NCBI GenBank assembly: GCA_035490315.1
Contig: DATHET010000059.1
Coordinates: 1 to 64,000, forward strand
DNA: 64,000 nt
Reading direction: 5' to 3'
Origin: JADJQU01 sp035490315
GTDB lineage: Bacteria > Planctomycetota > UBA1135 > GCA-002686595
In this document: positions 33,850-43,168 of the stretch, in pieces
How the letters are laid out: every line of letters starts with the position of its first letter
How positions within the stretch are numbered: position 1 is the first letter of the stretch
Program-made: the position numbers and the translations under genes
Notes under the pieces: model-generated
What the model was told of the DNA's origin: nothing
The model's input: only the letters and a program-made list of their open reading frames with translations
Database searches by the model: none

Positions 33850-36800
33850 GTGATCTCTCGTTTCTTCATCGATCGGCCCGTCTTCGCGATGGTGCTTTCG
33901 ATCCTGATCGTGATCGGCGGCGCGGTCTCGATCTTCACCCTGCCCGTCGCGCGCTATCCCGAGATCACGCCGCCGACCGTGCAGATCAGCGCGGTGTATC
34001 CCGGCGCGAACGCGGAGACCGTGGCCCAGGCCCTCGCCGCTCCGATCGAGCAGCAGCTCTCGGGCGCGAAGAACCTCCTGTACTTCACATCGCAGTGCAC
34101 CAACGACGGCGCCCTGTCGACGACCGTCACCTTCGAGATCGGCACCGACCAGGACCTGGCCGCGGTGGAGGTGCAGAACCGCGTCAAGCTCGCCGAGCCG
34201 CGGCTGCCGCAAGCCGCACTGCGCCTGGGCATCACCGTCCAGAAGACCTCGACGAACATCCTGCTCGTCGCGGCGATGCGCTCGCCCGACGGCAGCCACG
34301 ACGACGTATTCCTGGCGAACTACGCGCAGCAGAACATCGTCGACGCCCTGCGGCGCGTGGCCGGTGTCGGCGACGTCACCGTGTTCGGCGGCAAGGACTA
34401 CGCGATGCGCGTGTGGATCGATCCGGATCGGCTGGCGCAGAAGCGCTTGACGGTTTCCGACATCCGCGACCGCATCGTCGAGCAGAACGGTCTCTACGCC
34501 GCGGGGCGCATCGGCCAGGCGCCGACCGATGGGGGAGTCGAGCTCACGCTTCCGGTAGTCACGCGCGGGCGGCTGCAGACCGCGCAGGATTTTGCGGACA
34601 TCGTGCTGCGCGCGGAGGTCGACGGCTCGCGCATCCTGCTCGGCGACGTCGGCCGGGTCGAGCTCGGGGCGCAGAGCTACGACCTGTTCGGGCGCATCGA
34701 CGGCAAGCCCTCGGCCCTGATGCTGGTCTATCTTCAATCCGGCGCCAACGCCCTCTCGACGGCGGAGGGGCTGCGCGCGGTGCTCGACGAAGTGCGCCCC
34801 GCCCTTCCCGAGGGCGTGACCTGTGACATCACCTACGACACGACGCAATTCATCCGCGTTTCGGCCGAGGAAGTGCTGAAAACGCTGCTCGAAGCCGTCG
34901 GGCTGGTGCTCGCCGTCGTGTTCTTTTTCCTTCAGAGCTGGCGCGCGACGCTGATCCCGCTGCTCGCCGTGCCTGTGTCGATCGTCGGCGCCTTCATCGG
35001 CATGAAACTGTTCGGCTTCTCGATCAACGCCCTGACGCTGTTCGGCCTGGTGCTCGCGATCGGCATAGTGGTCGACGACGCGATCGTCGTGGTCGAGAAC
35101 GTCGAGCGCTTGATGCGCGAGCAGAAGCTCTCGGCTCGCGACGCGACCATCGAGGCGATGAACGAGGTCGCGGGCCCGGTGATCGCCATCGTGCTGGTCC
35201 TGGCCGCGGTCTTCGTGCCCGTCGCCTTCCTCGGCGGACTGACCGGCCAGCTCTACAAGCAGTTCGCGATCACGATCGCCGTGTCGGTGGTGATCTCCGG
35301 CATCGTCGCCTTGACCTTGAGCCCGGCCCTGTGCTGCCTGCTCTTGAGACCAGGGGATCACGAGAAGAAGAAGAACTTCATTTTCCGCTGGTTCGACGCC
35401 GGATTCGCTCAGGTCACCCGCGCCTACTCGGCGGGCGTGCGCATCACGCTGCGCTTCGCGGTCATCGGCGTCTTGCTGTTCATCGGCTTGTGCGCGATCG
35501 CCTGGCATCTGTTCGAGACGCGGCCGACCGGATTCCTGCCCCAGGAGGACCAGGGCTTCTTCCTGTGCGCGGGCGCCCTGCCCGAAGGCGCGTCGATCGA
35601 GCGCACCGATGAGATCGCCAAGCGCGTCGAGACCTGGCTGCTCGCCCAGCCGGAGATCGAGCACATCAACCTGCTCGGGGGCTTGGGCATCATCTCTGGC
35701 CGTCTGACGAGCACGAACTCGTTCACGATGTTCGCGACCCTGGATCCGTGGGACGAGCGCAAGGGCAAGGACCAGGACGTCGAGGCCTTGATCGCGCGTT
35801 TCGGCCGCAACTTCGCCGCGGAGAAGGAAGCGCTCATTTTCGCCTTCAATTTCCCGGCGATCTCAGGCCTCGGCGTGCGCGCGGGTTTCGAGGCGCAAAT
35901 CGAGGCCCGCAACGGCGCCAGCGTGCGCGAGCTGGCCAAGGTGACCGAGGAATTCCTTACCAAGCTGCGCGCGCGGCCCGAGGTCTCCGGGATCAACGCG
36001 AACGTCAACGTCGGCCTGCCCCAGGTCTACGCGGAAGTCGACCGCAACAAGGCGCTCGAGATGGGCGTGCCGATCGGCAGCGTGTACGACACCATGCAGG
36101 CCTTCCTGAGCCAGCTCTACGTCGACGACTTCTTCCAGCAAGGCCGCGTCTACAAGGTCGACGTCCAGGCCGAGCCTGCTTTCCGCCGCGCCGCGCAGGA
36201 CATCGCGCGCTTCCACGTGCGCAATCGCGACGGCCAGATGGTGCCCTTGTCGGAGCTGGTGACGACGCGCTTCCAATCGGGACCGAACGTCGTCGGACGA
36301 TTCAACGGCTACAACGCCGTGCAGATCACCGGCGCGCCGCCGGCCGATCGATCGACCGGCGAATCGATCGTCGCGCTGCGCGAAGTGGCCAAGACCCTGC
36401 CCACTGGCTACGCGATCACGTTCAGCGGGCAGACCTACCAGGAGATCAAGACCGGCAACCAGGCCGGCCTGGTGATGCTGTTCGGCCTGATCGTCGTGTT
36501 CCTGGTGCTCGCGGCGCAGTACGAATCCTTCTCGCTGCCTTTGGCGGTTCTGCTCGCCGTTCCCTTGGCGGCCCTCGGCTCGCTGGTCGCGATCCGCTGG
36601 CGCGATCTGCCCTTGGACATCTATTCGCAGATCGGCCTGCTCACCTTGATCGGCCTCTCGGCGAAGAACGCGATCCTGATCGTCGAGTTCGCCGTGGTGC
36701 AGCGTCGCTCCGGCCGCCCGCTGCTCGATTCGGCGGTCGAAGCTGCGCGCATGCGCTTCCGTCCGATCATCATGACCTCGCTCGCTTTCATCCTCGGCGT

Positions 36801-36996
36801 GCTGCCGCTGGTGATCGCGCAGGGCGCGGGAGCCAAGGGCCGCCACTCGATCGGCACGGGCGTCATGGGCGGCATGATCGCCGCGACGCTCCTCGCCGTG
36901 TTCTTCGTGCCGCTGTTCTTCCGGCTGATCGAGGGCGCGAGCGAACGCCTGTTCGGCGTGCATCGCAAGCAGGAAGACGTTGAGCCGAGCGGCTGA
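33850..36996 (+). CDS. RND multidrug efflux transporter (HAE1/AcrB family)
   Basis: A 1048-residue protein, almost the same length as AcrB (1049). GTG 33850 starts MISRFFIDRPVFAMVLSI. Twelve membrane helices and two large periplasmic loops are in the expected places. The proton-relay pair is in GIVVDDAIVVVENVER and the partner Lys in SAKNAILIVEF. PARP-like pore residues and PSGYAITFSG-type loops of the family are present (here TGYAITFSGQTYQE). It exports hydrophobic compounds using the proton gradient. It is the last gene of the GntR-OMP-MFP-RND operon. The sequence cannot tell the drug range. Confidence 0.95.
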   Translation: MISRFFIDRPVFAMVLSILIVIGGAVSIFTLPVARYPEITPPTVQISAVYPGANAETVAQALAAPIEQQLSGAKNLLYFTSQCTNDGALSTTVTFEIGTDQDLAAVEVQNRVKLAEPRLPQAALRLGITVQKTSTNILLVAAMRSPDGSHDDVFLANYAQQNIVDALRRVAGVGDVTVFGGKDYAMRVWIDPDRLAQKRLTVSDIRDRIVEQNGLYAAGRIGQAPTDGGVELTLPVVTRGRLQTAQDFADIVLRAEVDGSRILLGDVGRVELGAQSYDLFGRIDGKPSALMLVYLQSGANALSTAEGLRAVLDEVRPALPEGVTCDITYDTTQFIRVSAEEVLKTLLEAVGLVLAVVFFFLQSWRATLIPLLAVPVSIVGAFIGMKLFGFSINALTLFGLVLAIGIVVDDAIVVVENVERLMREQKLSARDATIEAMNEVAGPVIAIVLVLAAVFVPVAFLGGLTGQLYKQFAITIAVSVVISGIVALTLSPALCCLLLRPGDHEKKKNFIFRWFDAGFAQVTRAYSAGVRITLRFAVIGVLLFIGLCAIAWHLFETRPTGFLPQEDQGFFLCAGALPEGASIERTDEIAKRVETWLLAQPEIEHINLLGGLGIISGRLTSTNSFTMFATLDPWDERKGKDQDVEALIARFGRNFAAEKEALIFAFNFPAISGLGVRAGFEAQIEARNGASVRELAKVTEEFLTKLRARPEVSGINANVNVGLPQVYAEVDRNKALEMGVPIGSVYDTMQAFLSQLYVDDFFQQGRVYKVDVQAEPAFRRAAQDIARFHVRNRDGQMVPLSELVTTRFQSGPNVVGRFNGYNAVQITGAPPADRSTGESIVALREVAKTLPTGYAITFSGQTYQEIKTGNQAGLVMLFGLIVVFLVLAAQYESFSLPLAVLLAVPLAALGSLVAIRWRDLPLDIYSQIGLLTLIGLSAKNAILIVEFAVVQRRSGRPLLDSAVEAARMRFRPIIMTSLAFILGVLPLVIAQGAGAKGRHSIGTGVMGGMIAATLLAVFFVPLFFRLIEGASERLFGVHRKQEDVEPSG

Positions 36997-37207
36997 GCTC
37001 GGGCTCATGACCCCTCCAAGTCAGGTCGTGGCCTGGTTCCTCGGCCGTATGACAGGCCAGGGGCGATTCGCCTTGTGCGCGCCCGCAGGCCGGGAGTACA
37101 AGAAACGCGAAACCGGCCGAGTCTTTACCCCCATTGGGGGAGAGCCCCGCCGGTGAGCGACTGGAACCGGAGCGAGCTTTCCCCCTCCTGGTTCGTGGAG
37201 CGAGACG

Positions 37208-38509
37208 ATGGGTCCGACAGATCGAAATGATGGCGTTCCGGCAGGAACGCACGCTGAGACCGCCGCGCGACCGGCCTTGCTCGCGTCGATCGTCGACTCC
37301 TCCGACGACGCCATCGTCAGCAAGGACCTCGACGGCATCGTCACCAGCTGGAATCGCGGCGCGGAAAAGATCTACGGCTACCCGGCTGTGGAGATCCTTG
37401 GAAAGCCCTTCTCCGTGCTGCTGCGCGCGACGCACCAGGAGGAGATGGGGACGATCCTCCAGCGCATCCGCAAGGGCGAGCGGATCGACCACTACGAGAC
37501 CATCCGGGTCAAGAAGGACGGCGGCCTGATCACGGTCTCGCTGACCGAGTCGCCGATCTACGACCAGGCCGGCAGGATCGTCGGCATCTCGTCGATCGCG
37601 CGCGACATCACCGAGCGCAAGCACGCCGACGGAAAGTTTCGCGGGTTCCTCGAAGCGGCCCCCGACGCGATCGTGATCGTCAATCGCGATGGCGCGATCG
37701 TGCTCGTGAATTCGCAGACCGAGAAACTCTTCGGCTACGCGCGCGCCGAGCTCATCGGCAAGTCGATCGAGATCCTCGTTCCCGCGCGCTTCCGGGCCAA
37801 TCACCCCGGTCACCGCGGCAATTACTTCGCGGATCCCAGGTTCCGCGCGATGGGCTCGAACCTGAATCTCTACGGCCTGCGCAGGAACGGTTCCGAGTTC
37901 CCGGTCGAGATCAGCTTGAGCCCGCTCGAGACGGAAGAGGGCATGCTCGTCTCCAGCGCCATCCGCGACATCAGCGAACGACGACTCGCCGAGGACAAGG
38001 CGCGCGCGATGTCCCAGTACGCGCGCAGCCTGATCGAAGCGTCTTTGGATCCGCTGGTGACGATCAGCCCCGAGGGCAAGATCACCGACGTCAACGAAGC
38101 CACGATCAAGGTCACCGGAGTGCAGCGCGAGCGCTTGATCGGGACGGATTTCTCCGACTATTTCACCGAGCCCGAGAAGGCCGGCGCCGGGTATCGCGAG
38201 GCCTTCTCGAAGGGATCGGTGACCGACTATCCCTTGACCATCCGCCACAAGGACGGCCGCCACACGGACGTGCTCTACAACGCGTCCGTCTACAAGGACC
38301 TCGCCGGCAAGGTGCTCGGCGTCTTCGCGGCGGCGCGCGACGTGACCGCGCAGAAGATGGCGGAAGCCGAGGTCGCCGAGCAGCGCAAGCGCGAGCTGGT
38401 GCGGCTGGCGGAGCTGGAGCGCTTCCAGAAGCTGACCGTCGGACGCGAGCTCAGGATGATCGAGCTGAAGAAGGAGATCGAGGAGCTCAAGAAGTCGAGC
38501 CCGCGATGA
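37208..38509 (+). CDS. Triple-PAS sensory protein with C-terminal coiled coil
   Basis: A 433-residue soluble protein with three PAS/PAC units at about 25-140, 145-260 and 275-390 (SSDDAIVSKDLDGIVTSWNR, AAPDAIVIVNRDGAIVLVNS, ASLDPLVTISPEGKITDVNE), then a coiled coil (EVAEQRKRELVRLAELERF). It lacks any kinase, receiver or cyclase domain. Its TGA overlaps the ATG of the next gene, a kinase whose own start is a coiled coil without a sensor. The two may pair through their coiled coils to make a split sensor kinase. ATG 37208 follows GTGGAGCGAGACG, an acceptable ribosome site. Confidence 0.85.
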   Translation: MGPTDRNDGVPAGTHAETAARPALLASIVDSSDDAIVSKDLDGIVTSWNRGAEKIYGYPAVEILGKPFSVLLRATHQEEMGTILQRIRKGERIDHYETIRVKKDGGLITVSLTESPIYDQAGRIVGISSIARDITERKHADGKFRGFLEAAPDAIVIVNRDGAIVLVNSQTEKLFGYARAELIGKSIEILVPARFRANHPGHRGNYFADPRFRAMGSNLNLYGLRRNGSEFPVEISLSPLETEEGMLVSSAIRDISERRLAEDKARAMSQYARSLIEASLDPLVTISPEGKITDVNEATIKVTGVQRERLIGTDFSDYFTEPEKAGAGYREAFSKGSVTDYPLTIRHKDGRHTDVLYNASVYKDLAGKVLGVFAAARDVTAQKMAEAEVAEQRKRELVRLAELERFQKLTVGRELRMIELKKEIEELKKSSPR

Positions 38510-39423
38510 ACCAGGTCGAATCACTCGCGCAGGAGCGTGCGCCCGAGTTCGCCGAGTCGGACTACGTGCGCGCCGTGCTCAACATCCTCGACGACTTCGC
38601 GCTCGAGAAGCAGCGGCTGGAGGAGATGCAGCGCGCGGTGCTCAACATCCTCGAGGATCTCGACGTCGAGAAACGCCGCGCCCAGGCGGCGAACCAGATG
38701 AAGAGCGAGTTCCTGGCGAACATGTCGCACGAGCTGCGCACGCCCCTGAACGCGATCATCGGCTTCGCCAAATTGATGGTCCACGGCAGGGTCGGGCCCG
38801 TCTCGCCGCAGCACCAGGAATTCCTGGGCGACATCCTGGTCAGCTCGAACCATCTGCTGCAGCTGATCAACGACGTGCTCGATCTCTCGAAGGTCGAGGC
38901 GGGCAAGATGGAGTTCCGCCCGGAGACCTTCGACTTGCTGTCGCTGCTGAACGAGGTCCGCGACATTCTTCGCGTCATCGCCGCGAGCAAGCAGATCCAG
39001 ATCCACGTCGACATCGATCCCAGCTGCCGAGAGCTGACCCTCGATCCGGCGAAACTGAAACAAGTCCTCTACAACTATCTGTCCAACGCGCTCAAGTTCT
39101 CGAATGAAAGCGGCCAGGTTTCCGTCGTCGTCCGGCCGGAAGGCGAGCGATCCTTCCGAGTCGAAGTCGAGGACAGCGGTATCGGGATCAAGCCCGGAGA
39201 CCTTGGGCTGCTGTTCACTGAATTTCGCCAGCTGGACTCCGGTGCCTCGAAGAAATACCAGGGCACGGGGCTCGGGCTCGCGCTGACCCGGCGCATCGTC
39301 GAGGCCCAGGGCGGAAGGGTGGGAGTCAGCAGCGTGCCCGGCACGGGCAGCATTTTTTTCGCCGTATTGCCGCGCTCGAGTCAGGCCACGCCGCTGCCGG
39401 GAGCGAGCCACGGGGAGGACTGA
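38506..39423 (+). CDS. Soluble sensor-less histidine kinase
   Basis: A 305-residue kinase. Residues 22-60 hold a tandem helical repeat (RAVLNILDD... / RAVLNILED...) that should form a coiled coil. HisKA is FLANMSHELRTPLNAIIGF with His75. The ATP domain has VLYNYLSNALKFS, VEDSGIGIKPGD and GTGLGLALTRRIVEAQGG. No sensor or receiver is present. Translation is coupled both upstream (ATGA overlap with the PAS protein) and, two bases further on, to the multi-receiver kinase. It probably receives its input from the PAS protein and passes phosphate to receivers in the 39426 protein. Confidence 0.92.
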   Translation: MNQVESLAQERAPEFAESDYVRAVLNILDDFALEKQRLEEMQRAVLNILEDLDVEKRRAQAANQMKSEFLANMSHELRTPLNAIIGFAKLMVHGRVGPVSPQHQEFLGDILVSSNHLLQLINDVLDLSKVEAGKMEFRPETFDLLSLLNEVRDILRVIAASKQIQIHVDIDPSCRELTLDPAKLKQVLYNYLSNALKFSNESGQVSVVVRPEGERSFRVEVEDSGIGIKPGDLGLLFTEFRQLDSGASKKYQGTGLGLALTRRIVEAQGGRVGVSSVPGTGSIFFAVLPRSSQATPLPGASHGED

Positions 39424-39425
39424 AC

Positions 39426-42400
39426 GTGCCGAGCCAGATCCCGATCCTGATCGTCGACGACAACGAGGCGAATCTCAAAGTCGCACGCTATGCGCTGATG
39501 GGCGAGGGCTTCGACGTGCGGTTGGCGCTCGACGGAGAGGCCGCGCTCGAGATGCTGATCACTTTCCACCCGCGGCTGATCCTCATGGACATCCAGCTGC
39601 CCGGGCTCAACGGGCTCGAGGTCACGCGACGCGTGAAGGCGGATCCACGGACGTGCGACATCGTGATCGTCGCAGTGACCGCTTACGCGATGAAAGGCGA
39701 TCGGGAGAAGGCGCTCGACGCAGGTTGCGATGGCTACATCATCAAGCCGATCGACCCCATCCAGCTTCCGGTTCAAGTCCGGGAATACCTGGGCCACGTG
39801 GCCGAGATCGTCCCGGCGATCGAGGACGGCCCACGGCCAGAGACCGCCCAGCCGGCTCAGCCGACGACAGGCGCGCAAGAGCACGGCCCCATCCTGGTGG
39901 TCGAGGACAACCCGACCACGAGGAAGATGTTTCGCGTCGCGCTAGAGAGCGCGGGGCACTGTGTGCTCGAGGCTCCGGACGCGACGACGGCCTTGCGTCT
40001 CGTCCGGGAGAACAAACCCGAGCTGATCATCCAGGACCTGATCCTTCCGGATATGGACGGCATGGAGCTGGCGCGAAGCCTGCGCGAGCAGCTCGGCGAC
40101 CGCCGGGTGCCCATCCTGTGCGTCTCGGGTTTTCTGTCGAGGCTCGACGAAGCCCGAGCGATGGAGGGCGGCTTCGCCCAGGTGCTGGTCAAGCCCGTCG
40201 ATCCCTTGCAACTGCTCGACGTCGTCAGGATGCACCTGGCCTCCTCGCCGATCACCACCATGAGTTTCGGTCGCGGGCGCCGGCTGCTCGTCGTCGACGA
40301 TGATCCGCTGCAGCTCAGGCTCGCCGAGGTCTGGCTATCGAGCGCGGGCTTCCAGGTCAGCACGGCGGTAGACGGCATCGCTGCCCTGGAACTCGCGCGC
40401 CGGGAGAATCCCGCCGCGATCATCAGCGACGTGCTCATGCCCAAGATGGATGGCTTCGCTTTCTGCCTCGCCGTGCGCCGCGACAGCCAGCTTGCGTGCG
40501 TTCCTGTGATCCTGAACTCATCCGCGTACGTGGAGGCCGAGGACCACAGTCTCGCCAAGCGTGTGGGTGCGAACGCACTGCTGCCCAAGAGCGATGGCAT
40601 GGAATCCGTGGTGCAGGCTGTGGCCACCAGTTTGAGCTCGAGCCAGCCTGCTGCACCGAGCGAGCCCGCGGAGATGATCGAGGGTGAGCACACGCGTCGC
40701 GCGCTGTGGCAGCTCGAGCGCCAGGTCCGCCAGAACGCTCACCTGGTGCAGCGTACGACCATTCAAGAGGCGCAACTCGCCGTGCTCGCCGGCGTCGCCG
40801 AGTCGCTCGCAAGGCACCAGGTGCTCGACGGCGTTCTCGGAGAAGTCCTGGCGTCGTGCCTCGACATGGCCGGCATCTCCAAGGGCGCTCTCTACACCGT
40901 CGAATGCGACCAGCAGCTGGTGCTCAAACACCAGATCGGGTTTTCCAGTACCGAAGGCCCGCGACTTCGAAGCTCGTTCGGCTTCGAGGCTCTGTTCTTG
41001 GAGATCGCGAAGCGGCGGAAAGTCGTCCTGGTTCCATCGCCGGGGATTTCCGCCGAGGTTTCCCACGTACTGATCGTCGAAGCGGGAGCGACGTCGCTGC
41101 TCCTCGTTCCGGTGTTCTGGGCCGACACGACCTTCGGAATGTTGCTGCTTGGGGCCCGGACGGAGGACCTAACTGGAGAGGATGCATTAGCATTCGCGCG
41201 CGTGCTCGGCGCCCAGATGGGACAGGCGATCGGGCTTGCGCAATCCTTCGCGAACCTCACGGCCAGCGAGAAGCGCTATCGGACGCTCACGGAGAATGCG
41301 AACGATGCGATCTGCATCCTGAGCTCGGAGGGTGTAATCCGTGAAGTCAATCGACGCTTGACTGAAGTGCTCGGCTACCCCACGGATAGATTCATCGGTC
41401 GGCAGATCCGCGATTTTGCGCCCCTGGGACGCGAGCAGGAGATGGTCGAGCGGTTCCGCTCCACGGTGGCGAACGTCGGGAAGCCGGTGCGCCCCTTCGA
41501 GTTGCAGAAGAGCGATGGCGGAATCGCTCTGATGGAATTCTCGACCTCTGCGGTCGACATCGGCGGGGAGCAGTACTTCTTCTCGATCGGTCGCGACGTA
41601 ACCGATCAGGTCCGTGCCCAGGCCCAGCTCATGGTCTCGGATCGGATGGCCTCGGTGGGCGCGCTGGCCGCCGGAGTGGCGCACGAAATCAACAATCCGC
41701 TCGCGGCGGTCCTCGCCAATCTCGATTTCGCGGTCAAGGATGCCGATCAGATCGCCAGCGAGTTCGGATCCTCGCTGCGCGTCTCGGAGCTCCAGGAATC
41801 CCTGCGCGACGCGCGCGAAGCCGCCGATCGCGTGCGCCAGATCGTCAAGGACCTGAAGATCTTTTCGCGCGCGGAAGAGGACAAGCGCGGCGCGGTCGAC
41901 GTCCAGCGCGTCATGGAGTCCTCCCTGCGCATGGCCTGGAACGAGATCCGACACCGCGCGCGCCTGGTGAAACACTACGGCGTGGTGCCGATGGTCGACG
42001 CCAATGAATCGCGTCTCGGTCAGGTCTTCCTGAACCTCGTGGTGAACGCCGCCCAGGCCATTCCCGACGGCCACGCCGACACGAACCAGATCACGGTCAC
42101 CACGCGCACGGATGCTCGCGGTCGCGTGGTCGCGGAGATCCGCGACAGCGGACCGGGCATTGCCCCCGAGGTCTTGAAACAACTGTTCACACCCTTCTTC
42201 ACGACCAAGCCGGCGGGAGTCGGAACCGGCCTGGGACTGACCATCTGCCAGCGCATCATCCACGGCCTCGGCGGCGAGATCACCGTCGAGAGCAAACTCG
42301 GAGAGGGCACGCTGGTGCGCGTCTTGCTGCCGGCTTCGAGCGCTGCGGCCAGCGAAGAGCTTCCCGCTCGCCTGGTGCGGCCGCCGATCCGGCGAGGTCG

Positions 42401-42755
42401 CGTGCTCCTCATCGACGACGACTTGATGATCGGGAGCGCGGTGCGGCGAACGCTCGCGTCGGAACACGAGGTGCTCGCCTTGACTCAAGCCCAGGAAGCC
42501 CTGCGCCGGATCGCGGCTGGGGAACGATTCGACGTGATCCTGTGCGACTTGATGATGCCCTTGATGACCGGCGTGGAGTTCTATCAGCAGCTCTCGACAC
42601 TCGATCCCGAGCAGGCCGAACGCGTCGTCTTCCTTACCGGCGGTGCTTTCACGGCCAATTCGCGGGCCTTCCTCGACGAAGTCCCCAACGCGCGCATGGA
42701 GAAGCCCTTCGAGGTCCAGAATCTGCGGGCGCTGGTCAACGATCGCATTCGCTGA
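39426..42755 (+). CDS. Hybrid histidine kinase with four receivers, REC3-GAF-PAS-HisKA-HATPase-REC
   Basis: A 1109-residue soluble protein from GTG 39426. Three receivers lead: about 5-120 (LIVDDNEAN, LILMDIQLPGLNG), 158-275 (LVVEDNPTT, IIQDLILPDMDG) and 289-405 (LLVVDDDPL, IISDVLMPKMDG). A GAF-like region (450-600) and a PAS domain (612-735, LTENANDAICILSSEG) follow. The kinase has AAGVAHEINNPLAAVLA, LNLVVNAAQAIPDG and GVGTGLGLTICQRI. A fourth receiver ends it (LLIDDDLMIG, LCDLMMPLMTG). The three N-terminal receivers are natural targets for the adjacent kinase. Its C-terminal half resembles the kinase at 2674-4578. No DNA-binding output is encoded nearby. Confidence 0.92.
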   Translation: MPSQIPILIVDDNEANLKVARYALMGEGFDVRLALDGEAALEMLITFHPRLILMDIQLPGLNGLEVTRRVKADPRTCDIVIVAVTAYAMKGDREKALDAGCDGYIIKPIDPIQLPVQVREYLGHVAEIVPAIEDGPRPETAQPAQPTTGAQEHGPILVVEDNPTTRKMFRVALESAGHCVLEAPDATTALRLVRENKPELIIQDLILPDMDGMELARSLREQLGDRRVPILCVSGFLSRLDEARAMEGGFAQVLVKPVDPLQLLDVVRMHLASSPITTMSFGRGRRLLVVDDDPLQLRLAEVWLSSAGFQVSTAVDGIAALELARRENPAAIISDVLMPKMDGFAFCLAVRRDSQLACVPVILNSSAYVEAEDHSLAKRVGANALLPKSDGMESVVQAVATSLSSSQPAAPSEPAEMIEGEHTRRALWQLERQVRQNAHLVQRTTIQEAQLAVLAGVAESLARHQVLDGVLGEVLASCLDMAGISKGALYTVECDQQLVLKHQIGFSSTEGPRLRSSFGFEALFLEIAKRRKVVLVPSPGISAEVSHVLIVEAGATSLLLVPVFWADTTFGMLLLGARTEDLTGEDALAFARVLGAQMGQAIGLAQSFANLTASEKRYRTLTENANDAICILSSEGVIREVNRRLTEVLGYPTDRFIGRQIRDFAPLGREQEMVERFRSTVANVGKPVRPFELQKSDGGIALMEFSTSAVDIGGEQYFFSIGRDVTDQVRAQAQLMVSDRMASVGALAAGVAHEINNPLAAVLANLDFAVKDADQIASEFGSSLRVSELQESLRDAREAADRVRQIVKDLKIFSRAEEDKRGAVDVQRVMESSLRMAWNEIRHRARLVKHYGVVPMVDANESRLGQVFLNLVVNAAQAIPDGHADTNQITVTTRTDARGRVVAEIRDSGPGIAPEVLKQLFTPFFTTKPAGVGTGLGLTICQRIIHGLGGEITVESKLGEGTLVRVLLPASSAAASEELPARLVRPPIRRGRVLLIDDDLMIGSAVRRTLASEHEVLALTQAQEALRRIAAGERFDVILCDLMMPLMTGVEFYQQLSTLDPEQAERVVFLTGGAFTANSRAFLDEVPNARMEKPFEVQNLRALVNDRIR

Positions 42756-42829
42756 GCGCGGACGGCTCAGCGCCGCCACGCGCCGCGCGAAGCGGCCAGC
42801 AAGTGCAGGAGCGTGCCGGCGAACAGCGT

Positions 42830-43168
42830 TTAGAGACCGAAGGTGCTGGCCGGCGTGCGCGGGTGGCCTGACATCGGCTCGAGCGCGAAGGCCGCGATCA
42901 GGAGCAGGCTGGAGGCCGCGATCAGGCTGCTCGCGATCCACTGCAGCCTGCGGCCGGCGATCGCCGCGAGCGGCGTGGCGTAGCTCGCGAGCGCAAGCTG
43001 CACCAGCGCGCTGGCCAGGATGTGGATGTGGCGCGAGAGGTACATCATGTGCGCGCCGTCGGACAGGCGCTCGGGGTGCGCGCGGAATTTCATGTAGGCC
43101 CCCGAGACCAGGAACGCGACCAGGGTGACGCTGCCTGAGATGAGGTGGAACTGGCGCAGGGCGTTCAT
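42830..43168 (-). CDS. Small membrane protein with a suspected premature stop
   Basis: A 112-residue protein with three membrane helices (LISGSVTLVAFLVSGAYM, ILASALVQLALASYATPLAA, LIAASSLLLIAAFAL). ATG 43168 overlaps the stop of the methyltransferase upstream. The stop is TAA at 42832-42830, after TPASTFGL. In the same frame, the next 20 codons read TLFAGTLLHLLAASRGAWRR and then TGA at 42769-42767, which would complete a fourth helix with a positive tail. A single base change (for example Tyr TAC to TAA) could explain this. The family is unknown to me; the four-helix size resembles small membrane proteins of unknown function. Confidence 0.7.
   Translation of the reverse strand: MNALRQFHLISGSVTLVAFLVSGAYMKFRAHPERLSDGAHMMYLSRHIHILASALVQLALASYATPLAAIAGRRLQWIASSLIAASSLLLIAAFALEPMSGHPRTPASTFGL

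Noticed and set aside
37128..37140. CCCCCATTGGGGG hairpin upstream of the triple-PAS gene
   Set aside because: Only five pairs and not placed as a clear terminator or operator; may be chance in G+C-rich DNA.
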